From the NCBI GenBank assembly GCA_046350635.1, contig JAXLZY010000001.1, forward strand, positions 114,728-178,727: 64,000 nucleotides of DNA, given 5' to 3'. The notes below the pieces were generated by a model. It worked only from the letters and a program-made list of their open reading frames with translations, made no database searches and was not told the origin of the DNA. Positions 39,922 to 47,763 of this stretch are shown here, piece by piece (positions within the stretch are counted from its first letter, which is position 1; each line of letters begins with the position of its first letter). A program made the translations under genes and the position numbers. Source of the stretch: CAZMHJ01 sp046350635. GTDB lineage: Bacteria > Patescibacteriota > Saccharimonadia > Saccharimonadales > CAIOMD01.

Positions 39922-39950
39922 AAAAAAGACCCGCACTCGCGGGTCTTTTT
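39922..39950. terminator. Bidirectional terminator between Hsp20 and the pilin array
   Basis: GACCCGC, loop ACTC, GCGGGTC with A- and T-runs on either side. It ends both the Hsp20 gene and the convergent pilin-like operon. Confidence 0.9.
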
Positions 39951-39967
39951 AAATGCATGTAGTTTAT

Positions 39968-40420
39968 CTATTTACGAACAACTAGTGTTGAGCCCGTAGC
40001 GCTAGTAGCGTTGTTTGCCTTATCAAGAACGAAGTTCACAATAACTTGTGATAGGGCAACTATTACCAAACCGACAATAGCGTAAAGGATTGTATTCTTC
40101 GCAGCCGTCACACCGCCTGAATCACCACCACTTGTGATGTACTTAAATCCACCGTAAATCAACATGATGACCGATACAGCACCAACAACCCATGAGAAAA
40201 TACTTATAATCTTGCCGATGATAGTTGGGAGAGTATTTTGGTTTGCATTTGACTGACACGAAGCACTTGTTGCATTAGTTGGGTCGCCACATGCACCCGC
40301 AGCGGCTGAATCGCCAGGTGATGTATAGACTGCAAGTGATACGCCCGTAACGACAACAGGCGCCACTAGCAGGCTAAAAGCGACAACTAGGGTACTGAAT
40401 AGTAGTTTGAGTTTGTTCAT
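39968..40420 (-). CDS. T4SS pilin-like (VirB2/TrbC) protein 1
   Basis: The 150-residue protein has a signal peptide (about residues 1-32), a short loop with two Cys (GACGDPTNATSASCQ), then two TM helices joined by the conserved YGGFKYITSGGDSGGVTAAKNTILYAIVGL. That core is shared by all six proteins of this array and matches the T4SS pilin family seen in CPR genomes. It is the last gene of the array. A pilus or channel role in the envelope machine encoded to the right is likely. Confidence 0.88.
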   Translation of the reverse strand: MNKLKLLFSTLVVAFSLLVAPVVVTGVSLAVYTSPGDSAAAGACGDPTNATSASCQSNANQNTLPTIIGKIISIFSWVVGAVSVIMLIYGGFKYITSGGDSGGVTAAKNTILYAIVGLVIVALSQVIVNFVLDKANNATSATGSTLVVRK

Positions 40421-40499
40421 TTTATTCCTTTATTAATTTATTACCTGTTTTATACCACGTAATCACCCCCACTTCAAGGGGTGTGACTACTGCACATGT

Positions 40500-40925
40500 T
40501 TATTTACATTGCGAAGACGTAGGGTTTGTGGCGCAGTTAGTCTTTTTTAGAACAAAAATTACCAGCGTCTGCGAAAGTGCAACGACCACCAAACCGATAA
40601 GTGCATAGATTATCGTGTTTTTAGCTGAGGTTATCTTGCCAGCATCACCACCACTCGTGACGTATTTAAAGCCTGCAAATATAAGCATAATTACTGCTAT
40701 TGCACCAACGACCCATGAAAAGATGTTTATTATCTTAGCCACTAGGTCCTCTGGCTGTGCGCTTCCGGTACTTCCATCATTACACACCCCATTAGCATAT
40801 GTGCCTCCGATAGCCTGACAAGCTGCTTGTTTGGAAGCATCGCTAGCGGCAATTGCAGGAACGGTAGCAAAAAGTGCTGTAGCGCTAAGCACCAATGCAG
40901 AAAATAAAGTTAATAGTATTCTCAT
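40500..40925 (-). CDS. T4SS pilin-like protein 2
   Basis: The 141-residue protein starts at the ATG at 40925, with GGAGG 4 nt upstream. Signal peptide MRILLTLFSALVLSATALFATVPAIAA, then a Cys-containing loop (CQAIGGTYANGVC) and the two-TM core with FAGFKYVTSGGDAGKITSAKNTIIYALIGL. It ends LKKTNCATNPTSSQCK, with two more Cys. Close to protein 1 in sequence, so a duplication is likely. About 80 bp separate the two genes. Confidence 0.88.
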   Translation of the reverse strand: MRILLTLFSALVLSATALFATVPAIAASDASKQAACQAIGGTYANGVCNDGSTGSAQPEDLVAKIINIFSWVVGAIAVIMLIFAGFKYVTSGGDAGKITSAKNTIIYALIGLVVVALSQTLVIFVLKKTNCATNPTSSQCK

Positions 40926-40933
40926 CAATCCTC

Positions 40934-41335
40934 CTATAGTTTCGAAATTACTAAACCGACAATCACTCTCGCAAGGACAATCACAATCAAACCAACGAGC
41001 GAATAGATTATTGTCTCACGTGCTTGAGTAACTTTACCAGGGTCGCCACTACTTTTTGCGAGCCTAAACCCTGCAAAAATCATCATTATGACCGCTATTG
41101 CCCCAGCAAACCATGCTATAAGATTTGCGATATTTATAATTATACCGTTACTACCTGTTATTGGATCGGTAGAGTCAGTAACACACGCCGGGTTAGCTGC
41201 GCGTTGCTCGGGGCTTAGTGATTGGCATGTTGCGTCGATAGAATCGGTAGGCGTTGCGGCCATTATTACCGAGTTTGGTTGAACCATTACGAGGAAAGAA
41301 ATCAAAAAGACTGTAGTCAATAAAAGGGCTTTCAT
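40934..41335 (-). CDS. T4SS pilin-like protein 3
   Basis: The 133-residue protein has a signal peptide (MKALLLTTVFLISFLVMVQPNSVIMA), a loop with two Cys (DATCQSLSPEQRAANPACV) and the two-TM core FAGFRLAKSSGDPGKVTQARETIIYSLVGL. Its ATG overlaps the stop of protein 4 as TAATG, and its stop is 8 bp before the ATG of protein 2, so expression is coupled along the array. Confidence 0.88.
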   Translation of the reverse strand: MKALLLTTVFLISFLVMVQPNSVIMAATPTDSIDATCQSLSPEQRAANPACVTDSTDPITGSNGIIINIANLIAWFAGAIAVIMMIFAGFRLAKSSGDPGKVTQARETIIYSLVGLIVIVLARVIVGLVISKL

Positions 41336-41640
41336 TACACTTTTCCTATAACGAACGCTACAATTGCAGTCGCACTTAATGAAATTATAAGCCCAATAAC
41401 GGCATACACAATTGTCTTTCGGGCAGAAACAATTTTTTGTGGATCACCAATTGAAATAACATACTTAAAACCTGCTATAACTATCACAAGAAAGCTTATT
41501 GCGGCAATTAGACCAAAAACAAAATACAATATACTCTGCAACTTAGCATCAGATGTAGTGGGTGATTTTGGTATACCTAACGAGTTTGGATCTCCCAAAA
41601 CTCCCGTTGCGACATAAATTAAGTTCTTAATTGGTTCCAT
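41335..41640 (-). CDS. T4SS pilin-like protein 4 (no signal peptide)
   Basis: The 101-residue member lacks a cleavable signal peptide: MEPIKNLIYVATGVLGDPNSLGIP leads directly to the two-TM core with IAGFKYVISIGDPQKIVSARKTIVYAVIGL. No Cys is present. It overlaps protein 3 by TAATG and follows protein 5 by 8 bp. It may be an inner-membrane component rather than an exported pilin. Confidence 0.85.
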   Translation of the reverse strand: MEPIKNLIYVATGVLGDPNSLGIPKSPTTSDAKLQSILYFVFGLIAAISFLVIVIAGFKYVISIGDPQKIVSARKTIVYAVIGLIISLSATAIVAFVIGKV

Positions 41641-41648
41641 GAATACTA

Positions 41649-42146
41649 TTATGATACCTGTTTAGATAAGAAGGATGCCACAAATCTAACAATTTGGGAT
41701 GCGAGCAGGGCAATCACCAAACCAATGATGGCATTTAGTATAGTTTTACGGGCAGAAACAATTTTGTTGGGCTCGCCCTGAGAAACAACAAAACTAAAAC
41801 CACCGTAAATTACAAACCCAACAGCCACAACAGCCGAAAGACGAATTAATATATCCGTAATCGCTAATAAAATTAAAAATATTATCTTAAGCCCATCTCC
41901 GTCAGCCGGCTTAGTCTGAATTTCACATCCGGTATCCGTTTTAACTACATCTAAATATTCATACCAGGTCGGAATGCCAAATATAGTTGTTTTTTTGCCG
42001 CAGGTTGCATCTGCAGCGGCCTGTGCCGCAGCTGTTGCAGAATCTGCCGGAGGCTGTGGGGCGGCATAGGCCGAAACAGGTACAATGACTGCGTAAAACA
42101 TAAAGAAACCAGCTAACACAAAACTTACGGGTAAGAACCGCTTCAT
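41649..42146 (-). CDS. T4SS pilin-like protein 5
   Basis: The 165-residue protein starts at the ATG at 42146 with AGGAGG about 10 nt upstream, overlapping the stop of protein 6 as TAATG. Signal peptide MKRFLPVSFVLAGFFMFYAV, Ala-rich region, a Cys pair in ATCGKKTTIF... DTGCEIQ, then a two-TM core YGGFSFVVSQGEPNKIVSARKTILNAIIGL. It is longer than its paralogues because of the loop with IFGIPTWYEYLDVVK. Confidence 0.87.
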   Translation of the reverse strand: MKRFLPVSFVLAGFFMFYAVIVPVSAYAAPQPPADSATAAAQAAADATCGKKTTIFGIPTWYEYLDVVKTDTGCEIQTKPADGDGLKIIFLILLAITDILIRLSAVVAVGFVIYGGFSFVVSQGEPNKIVSARKTILNAIIGLVIALLASQIVRFVASFLSKQVS

Positions 42147-42736
42147 TAGAACGCACCTCCTGGTATTAACCATTGCAAGAACGCATACAAAAATATAAAT
42201 GCGGCAAGCCCTAATACGACATTTGCAATTCGTGTTTTAGCCGCCTGAACAGCTTGTGGATTATCGCGAGCAGCCGAATATTGTAACCCTCCAACAATAA
42301 TCATTAGCACTGCCCCTATACCTATAATTCCTGCAAAAATATTAATCGCCACTTTGAGCCACGTGATAATCGGGTTGTTATCCGTTGAATATTTCTCTGA
42401 GTTTGGATAAATACTACCAACGGTAACAGATTGGGCAACCGCAACTGGTTTAACAAGAACTTTTGTTTTGTCTTTGGCGCAAGCAGTATTCGTTTTACAT
42501 ACTGCTGTAATGTATTTTTTATACGCGGCTTGGCCACACGCGGTATCATCAGCTGCACACTTTGCGACATCGGCAACATAGGTTGCACACTTGGCATAAT
42601 ACGGCTCCTTAAGGCTTGCGCAATAATCTGTGCCATTTTCTGGAGCAGGAGCGGCCTGTGCCGTAACGCCAACCATAACGAAAAATGCAAACGTCAGCGG
42701 TGCGAGTAGGATATATTTTAATGCTTTTTTATTCAT
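42146..42736 (-). CDS. T4SS pilin-like protein 6 (first gene of the array)
   Basis: The 196-residue protein has a signal peptide, a helical Cys-rich outside domain with eight or so Cys (YCASLKEPYYAKCATYVADVAKC... ACGQAAYKKYITAVCKTNTAC), and the two-TM core GGLQYSAARDNPQAVQAAKTRIANVVLGL. It is the most divergent paralogue, with the extended Cys-rich part not found in the others. It leads the array on the minus strand and is divergent from the TrbL-like gene, 145 bp away. Confidence 0.87.
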   Translation of the reverse strand: MNKKALKYILLAPLTFAFFVMVGVTAQAAPAPENGTDYCASLKEPYYAKCATYVADVAKCAADDTACGQAAYKKYITAVCKTNTACAKDKTKVLVKPVAVAQSVTVGSIYPNSEKYSTDNNPIITWLKVAINIFAGIIGIGAVLMIIVGGLQYSAARDNPQAVQAAKTRIANVVLGLAAFIFLYAFLQWLIPGGAF

Positions 42737-42881
42737 ATTAAGCTGTTAACGTTGCTAATATCATACAGCAATCTTGCCACGATTGCATGCCATCATTTCT
42801 GCATAGGTGTAAAACTTGTTTTAAAGTACTTGAAATAATGATACATTTATAAGAGTAAACAAACCGCTTACGTTAGTTATA

Positions 42882-45725
42882 ATGCTTCGCAATCTAAAAC
42901 AAATAAAATACCGTGTTGGCCTACCGATAATCGCTTTGGTCTTTTTCTTAGTAAGCGTCATTCCGGCAGTGTATACCAGTTACTACGCTTCGGCCGCAAC
43001 GGGCTCAAAAAATGATATCGACCAGCGTGTTTTTGCATTTCAAGCATATGTCACTATGTCGGATGGTAGTTGTGTTTGGGAAGATAGTGGCATATTTACT
43101 GACGCCTCAACCTGGATGCAGACTTCTTGGAGTAGCCAGCGAAACAAAAATGTACCAGTAGGCACCGTGTTTAATCGCCAGGTTGCTAGAACCGGGGGTG
43201 AAGGCGACATTAACTGTGACAATATGAATGGCTGGGTAGATAAGGCTGTTACAGTTTGGGGGTTTGCGAGCACTAAAGAGTTCTTGGACAAGCTTGTTAC
43301 AAATGGTGGCCTCACGTTTAATAATGGTGAATATTCAAAAGTTGGCGACAAAGAAATTGAAGCCGCTATCAAAAAAACTCTACAAGCAACAACATTTTTT
43401 AGTGGCTCAGACTTAGGCGCATTATCTAAAGACGAGTTTTACTACGATGCGCTTATTAATTTTCAAGATACCTGTAGCGTCTCTTTCTCTAGCTCAGACG
43501 CAAAGCTCAACGGAGATGATCGTGTATCAGCAAAAACGAAAAAGGTTGAGGCCGATGGCACGGTAACAGAAGGATATTGGCATTTTAGTGGAAAAGGTAC
43601 CAAGAGTGTTGGTACCGCCTTGAAACCCGGTGAGGGTACAGCAGACTGTGAAGAACTTGCATCCATGGTAAGCAGGGCAGAATATGTAGATGCATACATA
43701 AAGTACGTGAAAGATGGTGGCACACCTCCGTCAGATGGCAGTACGGGTAGTGGCCCGGGCGCAGGAACGGCCTGCACGCAAATTATTAATCCACTTACCT
43801 GGATACTTTGCCCAATCCTTGATCTTGCAGATGGGCTGTACGGCGTGTTCACCTCATTTATTCAATCAATGCTTACTGTACAAGAATCGCTGTATGATTC
43901 AGAACAACTAAAAGCCTCTTGGGCTGCTATGCGAAATATTGCTTCATCGCTTATCGTGATTGTTGCGCTAATAATGATTGCCAGCCAAGTATTTAATTTT
44001 GATTTTCTAAGTGCCTACACAATCAAAAAGGTTTTACCGCGACTTATTATTGCAGCTATCGCTATTCAGCTATCGTGGTTTATCTTTACGACAATAATTA
44101 CGGTCATTAACGCTATAGGGCTTGGTATTTATTCGCTTATGCTGGCGCCGTTCGGGCTCAATGGTGGGGGCGGTGATATTGTTGACCTACTTGGAACACA
44201 AAGCGAAGGCGCGAAATTATTTAGTGGCACACTAATTGCAGTTGGCGCCGGTGCGGGCTTTATTGCAGTCGGAGGCCTGGCCGGTATCGTAGCAGCTGCT
44301 ATTGCTGTTGGATTTGCACTTGTAATGGCTGTGGCGACCCTAATTTTACGCAAAATGCTTATTATCGCTCTTCTCGTGCTTGCTCCACTTGCACTTGTGG
44401 CATGGATTTTGCCGGGTACACAAAAATACTGGACTACTTGGTGGAATCTATTTATACGGTTATTGTTTATGTTCCCGTTAATTATGATTCTTATCGCGAG
44501 CGGTAAGATTTTTGCAGCATTACTCGCCCAAAGTGGCGCTGGCTATGCGGTAGAGCAAGGAATAAAACCATTAATCATTATTATTGCCTACTTTATTCCA
44601 CTGTTCCTAATACCGGCGACATTTAAATTCGCTGGTGGAATATTTGCCACCGTATCAGGAAAGATGAGTAGCTTCGGCAAGCAATGGGGCAAGCAAAGTG
44701 GAGATCTTGCCAAAGGTAAAACCATTGAAAGTGTTGGCCGCTTAGCACGTAATAGGAATAATAGATTCACCAGAGGACTTAATTACGCTTCTCATGGAGC
44801 AGTCACATCCAGGCAAAGATCAAGAGCCGCAGAAACAAGTCGCGCAGCCATTCATGAACGTGAAAAAAACTTTCAGGCACTTGTTGAAGCTAGAACAGCA
44901 GGCATGGATCGTGGTCGTAAGCACGCCGAATTACTCGATATAATTAACAACGGTAGCGAAGATATGGCAGAGGGAGCAGCTAGGATTTTAGCCGCGGAGC
45001 GTGGCTGGAATCAAATGGATAATTTAAACGCTAGGGGGCTCCATAGAGTTAGGGAGATTGCTGCCAATGATCCAACAGGTTTCGGTAGCTCACTATGGTC
45101 TTCCAGAAGAGATATTGCAGATGGTCCTGCGGATAGAATAAGTACGATGAGTGCAAATGATGCTGCAGGCCAACATAGTTCATTCTTTACTGCTGGTAAC
45201 GTTAATCAGCTTGACCCAAGAACTGCGGCTGATTTAACTAGAAACCAAACTCTTATGTCAGCACTTAATGCTGACACTCAAGAGCTAATATACCAACGTG
45301 CTGGGATACCTAATCCTATAGCTGGTGGTGGGGGTAATCCTGCCAGAGGTGGAGCTCCTGCCCCTGCCGCTGGTGGTGGTGGCGCTCCTGCTGGTGGAAA
45401 CCCTGCTGCCGGTGGAGGTAATAGAGGTCAAGCTGGTGGAAACACTCCGCCACGAGTCATCAATTTAACACAGGGTACAACTGGCGCTGGGACTACCGGT
45501 GCAGCTACAATGTTACACACAGCAAGTAATGTTCAAACTCAAATTAATAATGCTGGGGGCATGAGTTCTCTTAGTTCAGAAGAGGTTATTGATATCTATA
45601 ATCATGCCGATCGAAACTGGAGAAATGATACTGAAGGTACCCAGATTGGCCTCGATGCAATTGATGAACTAAGAAATCGAGGCATCTTACCACCATCTAA
45701 TAATGGTCCGACGACAGGCCCGTAA
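42882..45725 (+). CDS. TrbL/VirB6-like polytopic T4SS membrane protein
   Basis: The 947-residue protein has an N-terminal signal/anchor helix (about 12-35), an extracytoplasmic domain to about residue 290 with several Cys, then five to eight TM helices (about 310-600) with QLKASWAAMRNIASSLIVIVALIMIASQVF, the pattern of TrbL/VirB6 channel proteins. The C-terminal about 330 residues are soluble, with a Gly/Pro/Ala-rich repeat (about 810-860). It begins a plus-strand operon with prgI, TraC-like and virB4-like genes. The start has no clear Shine-Dalgarno, so the exact ATG is a guess. Confidence 0.85.
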   Translation: MLRNLKQIKYRVGLPIIALVFFLVSVIPAVYTSYYASAATGSKNDIDQRVFAFQAYVTMSDGSCVWEDSGIFTDASTWMQTSWSSQRNKNVPVGTVFNRQVARTGGEGDINCDNMNGWVDKAVTVWGFASTKEFLDKLVTNGGLTFNNGEYSKVGDKEIEAAIKKTLQATTFFSGSDLGALSKDEFYYDALINFQDTCSVSFSSSDAKLNGDDRVSAKTKKVEADGTVTEGYWHFSGKGTKSVGTALKPGEGTADCEELASMVSRAEYVDAYIKYVKDGGTPPSDGSTGSGPGAGTACTQIINPLTWILCPILDLADGLYGVFTSFIQSMLTVQESLYDSEQLKASWAAMRNIASSLIVIVALIMIASQVFNFDFLSAYTIKKVLPRLIIAAIAIQLSWFIFTTIITVINAIGLGIYSLMLAPFGLNGGGGDIVDLLGTQSEGAKLFSGTLIAVGAGAGFIAVGGLAGIVAAAIAVGFALVMAVATLILRKMLIIALLVLAPLALVAWILPGTQKYWTTWWNLFIRLLFMFPLIMILIASGKIFAALLAQSGAGYAVEQGIKPLIIIIAYFIPLFLIPATFKFAGGIFATVSGKMSSFGKQWGKQSGDLAKGKTIESVGRLARNRNNRFTRGLNYASHGAVTSRQRSRAAETSRAAIHEREKNFQALVEARTAGMDRGRKHAELLDIINNGSEDMAEGAARILAAERGWNQMDNLNARGLHRVREIAANDPTGFGSSLWSSRRDIADGPADRISTMSANDAAGQHSSFFTAGNVNQLDPRTAADLTRNQTLMSALNADTQELIYQRAGIPNPIAGGGGNPARGGAPAPAAGGGGAPAGGNPAAGGGNRGQAGGNTPPRVINLTQGTTGAGTTGAATMLHTASNVQTQINNAGGMSSLSSEEVIDIYNHADRNWRNDTEGTQIGLDAIDELRNRGILPPSNNGPTTGP

Positions 45726-45736
45726 ATGAGTAGTGT

Positions 45737-46873
45737 ATGGCTGTATATAAAGTAATACAAGATATTGAGGCAGAAGATAAACTCCTTGGGCCATTAACTC
45801 TCAAACAGTTTATCTTTGCGGTTATTTCTGCTGGTTTTGTGTTTGTAGCTTTTATTGCTGTTTCAAAACTTGGCAATATATTAGTTGCTATACCGTTTTT
45901 ACCTTTTATCTTAGTATTCGGCGTACTAGCCGCACCACTTGGGCGCGATCAACCAACAGATGTGTGGTTGGCGGCTCAAATTCGTTTTTTTACCAAACCC
46001 CGCAAGCGCATTTGGGATCAGTCTGGTATTAAAAACTTAGTTACCATTACCGTCCCTAAAAAGATAGAAAAGATTTATACCGATGGCTTAAGCCAGCAAG
46101 AGGTTAAAAGCCGTTTGCAAGCGCTCGCCGAAACAATTGATAGCCGCGGCTGGGCCGTAAAAAACGTCGCCGTTAATATGTATGCTACCCCAGCCTATGC
46201 AATGGCGTCTGACCGCCTTGTCGACCCTTCAAGCTTGCCACAAGCCGTACCGACAACTGATATAACAGCAGCCGATGACATCATGGATGCAACCTACAAC
46301 CCGGTAGCACAACATTTTGATCAAATGGTACATGATGCTACTACGGCGCAAAAGAATGCTGCAATCGCACGAATGCAGCAGGCGATGGCAAGCCCTCAAG
46401 CTCCACCGCAAACAAACCAACAAGCCCCGGTTGACCCTTGGTTTATACATCAACCAGACCCGTCTGCAGTACCGCAAAATAGTGCAATGTTTAGTGCTCA
46501 AACCGTTGCTCCTGTAGCTGTAGCTACACAACAACCAGAAGATGGGTTTTTGTCTGAACACACCGAACAACCATCGTCGCCAGAAGAGGCCGAGTTACTC
46601 GAACATATAAAAGCCGAAAAACAGCAAGAGCATCAAGGTTGGGCACATCACAAGACTATTAAAACACCCGAAGAAGTCGCAGCCGAAGAAGCGGACCAAA
46701 AACAAAAAGAGCTAGAAGAAAAAGCAAAACAAGCACAAGCGGTGACACCCCCTAAAAACCCTGGTATAGTAGAACTTGCAAATACTAACGATCTTAGTGT
46801 GGCAAGCGTAGCGCAACTTGCGAAACGAAACAGCCAGAATGACGACGGAGAAGTTGTTATTAAACTGCACTAG
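45737..46873 (+). CDS. PrgI family protein
   Basis: The 378-residue protein starts MAVYKVIQDIEAEDKLLGPLTLKQFIFAVI, the recognisable PrgI-family N-terminus, followed by two TM helices (about 27-70) and PLGRDQPTDVWLAAQIRFFTKPRKRIWDQSG. The remaining 260 residues are a low-complexity cytoplasmic extension with many Gln, Pro and Glu (EEAEQLLEHIKAEKQQEHQG-like) not found in short PrgI proteins. PrgI proteins co-occur with VirB4-type ATPases in T4SS of Gram-positives and CPR. It lies between the TrbL-like and TraC-like genes. Confidence 0.88.
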   Translation: MAVYKVIQDIEAEDKLLGPLTLKQFIFAVISAGFVFVAFIAVSKLGNILVAIPFLPFILVFGVLAAPLGRDQPTDVWLAAQIRFFTKPRKRIWDQSGIKNLVTITVPKKIEKIYTDGLSQQEVKSRLQALAETIDSRGWAVKNVAVNMYATPAYAMASDRLVDPSSLPQAVPTTDITAADDIMDATYNPVAQHFDQMVHDATTAQKNAAIARMQQAMASPQAPPQTNQQAPVDPWFIHQPDPSAVPQNSAMFSAQTVAPVAVATQQPEDGFLSEHTEQPSSPEEAELLEHIKAEKQQEHQGWAHHKTIKTPEEVAAEEADQKQKELEEKAKQAQAVTPPKNPGIVELANTNDLSVASVAQLAKRNSQNDDGEVVIKLH

Positions 46874-46905
46874 GGTGGGGCAACGCACAGTATGTGTGCG
46901 TCGCT

Positions 46906-47763
46906 ATGCGCGATATGAATCCAGATACACAAGGCACTATTCCTAATCAATATTCTCAGCCCGGTATACAACCGGGTGGCTATTCTCAACCGCAAAATTC
47001 GGGCGTACCGCCTCAGCAGCAAGCACCTGTAGCCCCCGTTAAATCTAACCCAAATAGTACCCAAAACACACTGCTCATTAACGAAATCCGCGATGGCGTC
47101 GTTATTATGAGTGATGGCTCGTTTAGGTCGGTTGTCATGCTTAAAAGCATTAACTTCGACCTTATGAGCCCGCAAGAGCGTGAAGCAGTAGAGTATTCAT
47201 ACCAGGGTTTTTTAAACTCACTGTATTTTCCGGTTCAAATATTTGTACGTTCACAAAAAGTTGACCTTGGGCCATATCTAGATAAGCTTGTTAAAATTCG
47301 TGGCGAACACGACAATATGCTACTTGCCATGTTAATGGATGATTACATTAATTTTATGGACAATTTAGCCGCGCAAACCAATATTATGGACAAAAAATTC
47401 TATGTTGTTATTCCGTACTTTCCTAATGTCGATACCCAAAAAGCCGTGCAGGCAAGTAAAAGTTTATTCTCGGGCTTATTTGGCCAAAAAGAACAAGCAA
47501 TTACTATCAACGAAGGTGACCTAGAAGCGGCAAAAACAGAACTCCGTAATCGCGTGCAGGCAGTGCTTAACGGCCTCATGCAGTGTGGGGTACAGGGCCT
47601 ACCACTCGATACCCAAGAACTTATAGAACTTTACTACGATGCCTATAACCCTGATACGGCCACACGCCAACAGTTAAAAAACTTTAGTGATTTAACAGCG
47701 CCAGTAATAACAAAGGGCGAAGGCCAAGCCTATCAGCCTAACCTTGATAGGGAGATGAACTAA
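46906..47763 (+). CDS. TraC-like / VirB4-N-domain protein
   Basis: The protein of about 285 residues looks like the N-terminal domain of VirB4/TraC without the ATPase: NTLLINEIRDGVVIMSDGSFRSVVMLKSINFDLMSPQEREAVEYSYQGFLNSLYFPVQIFVRSQKVDL, then a helical region with DDYINFMDNLAAQTNIMDKKFYVVIPYFP. The first 50 residues are Gln/Pro-rich. The start is uncertain: ATG 46906, ATG 46915 or GTG 46894; a CGCACA/TGTGCG hairpin lies over the upstream region. The stop overlaps the virB4-like ATG, so the two gene products probably form one complex. Confidence 0.82.
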   Translation: MRDMNPDTQGTIPNQYSQPGIQPGGYSQPQNSGVPPQQQAPVAPVKSNPNSTQNTLLINEIRDGVVIMSDGSFRSVVMLKSINFDLMSPQEREAVEYSYQGFLNSLYFPVQIFVRSQKVDLGPYLDKLVKIRGEHDNMLLAMLMDDYINFMDNLAAQTNIMDKKFYVVIPYFPNVDTQKAVQASKSLFSGLFGQKEQAITINEGDLEAAKTELRNRVQAVLNGLMQCGVQGLPLDTQELIELYYDAYNPDTATRQQLKNFSDLTAPVITKGEGQAYQPNLDREMN

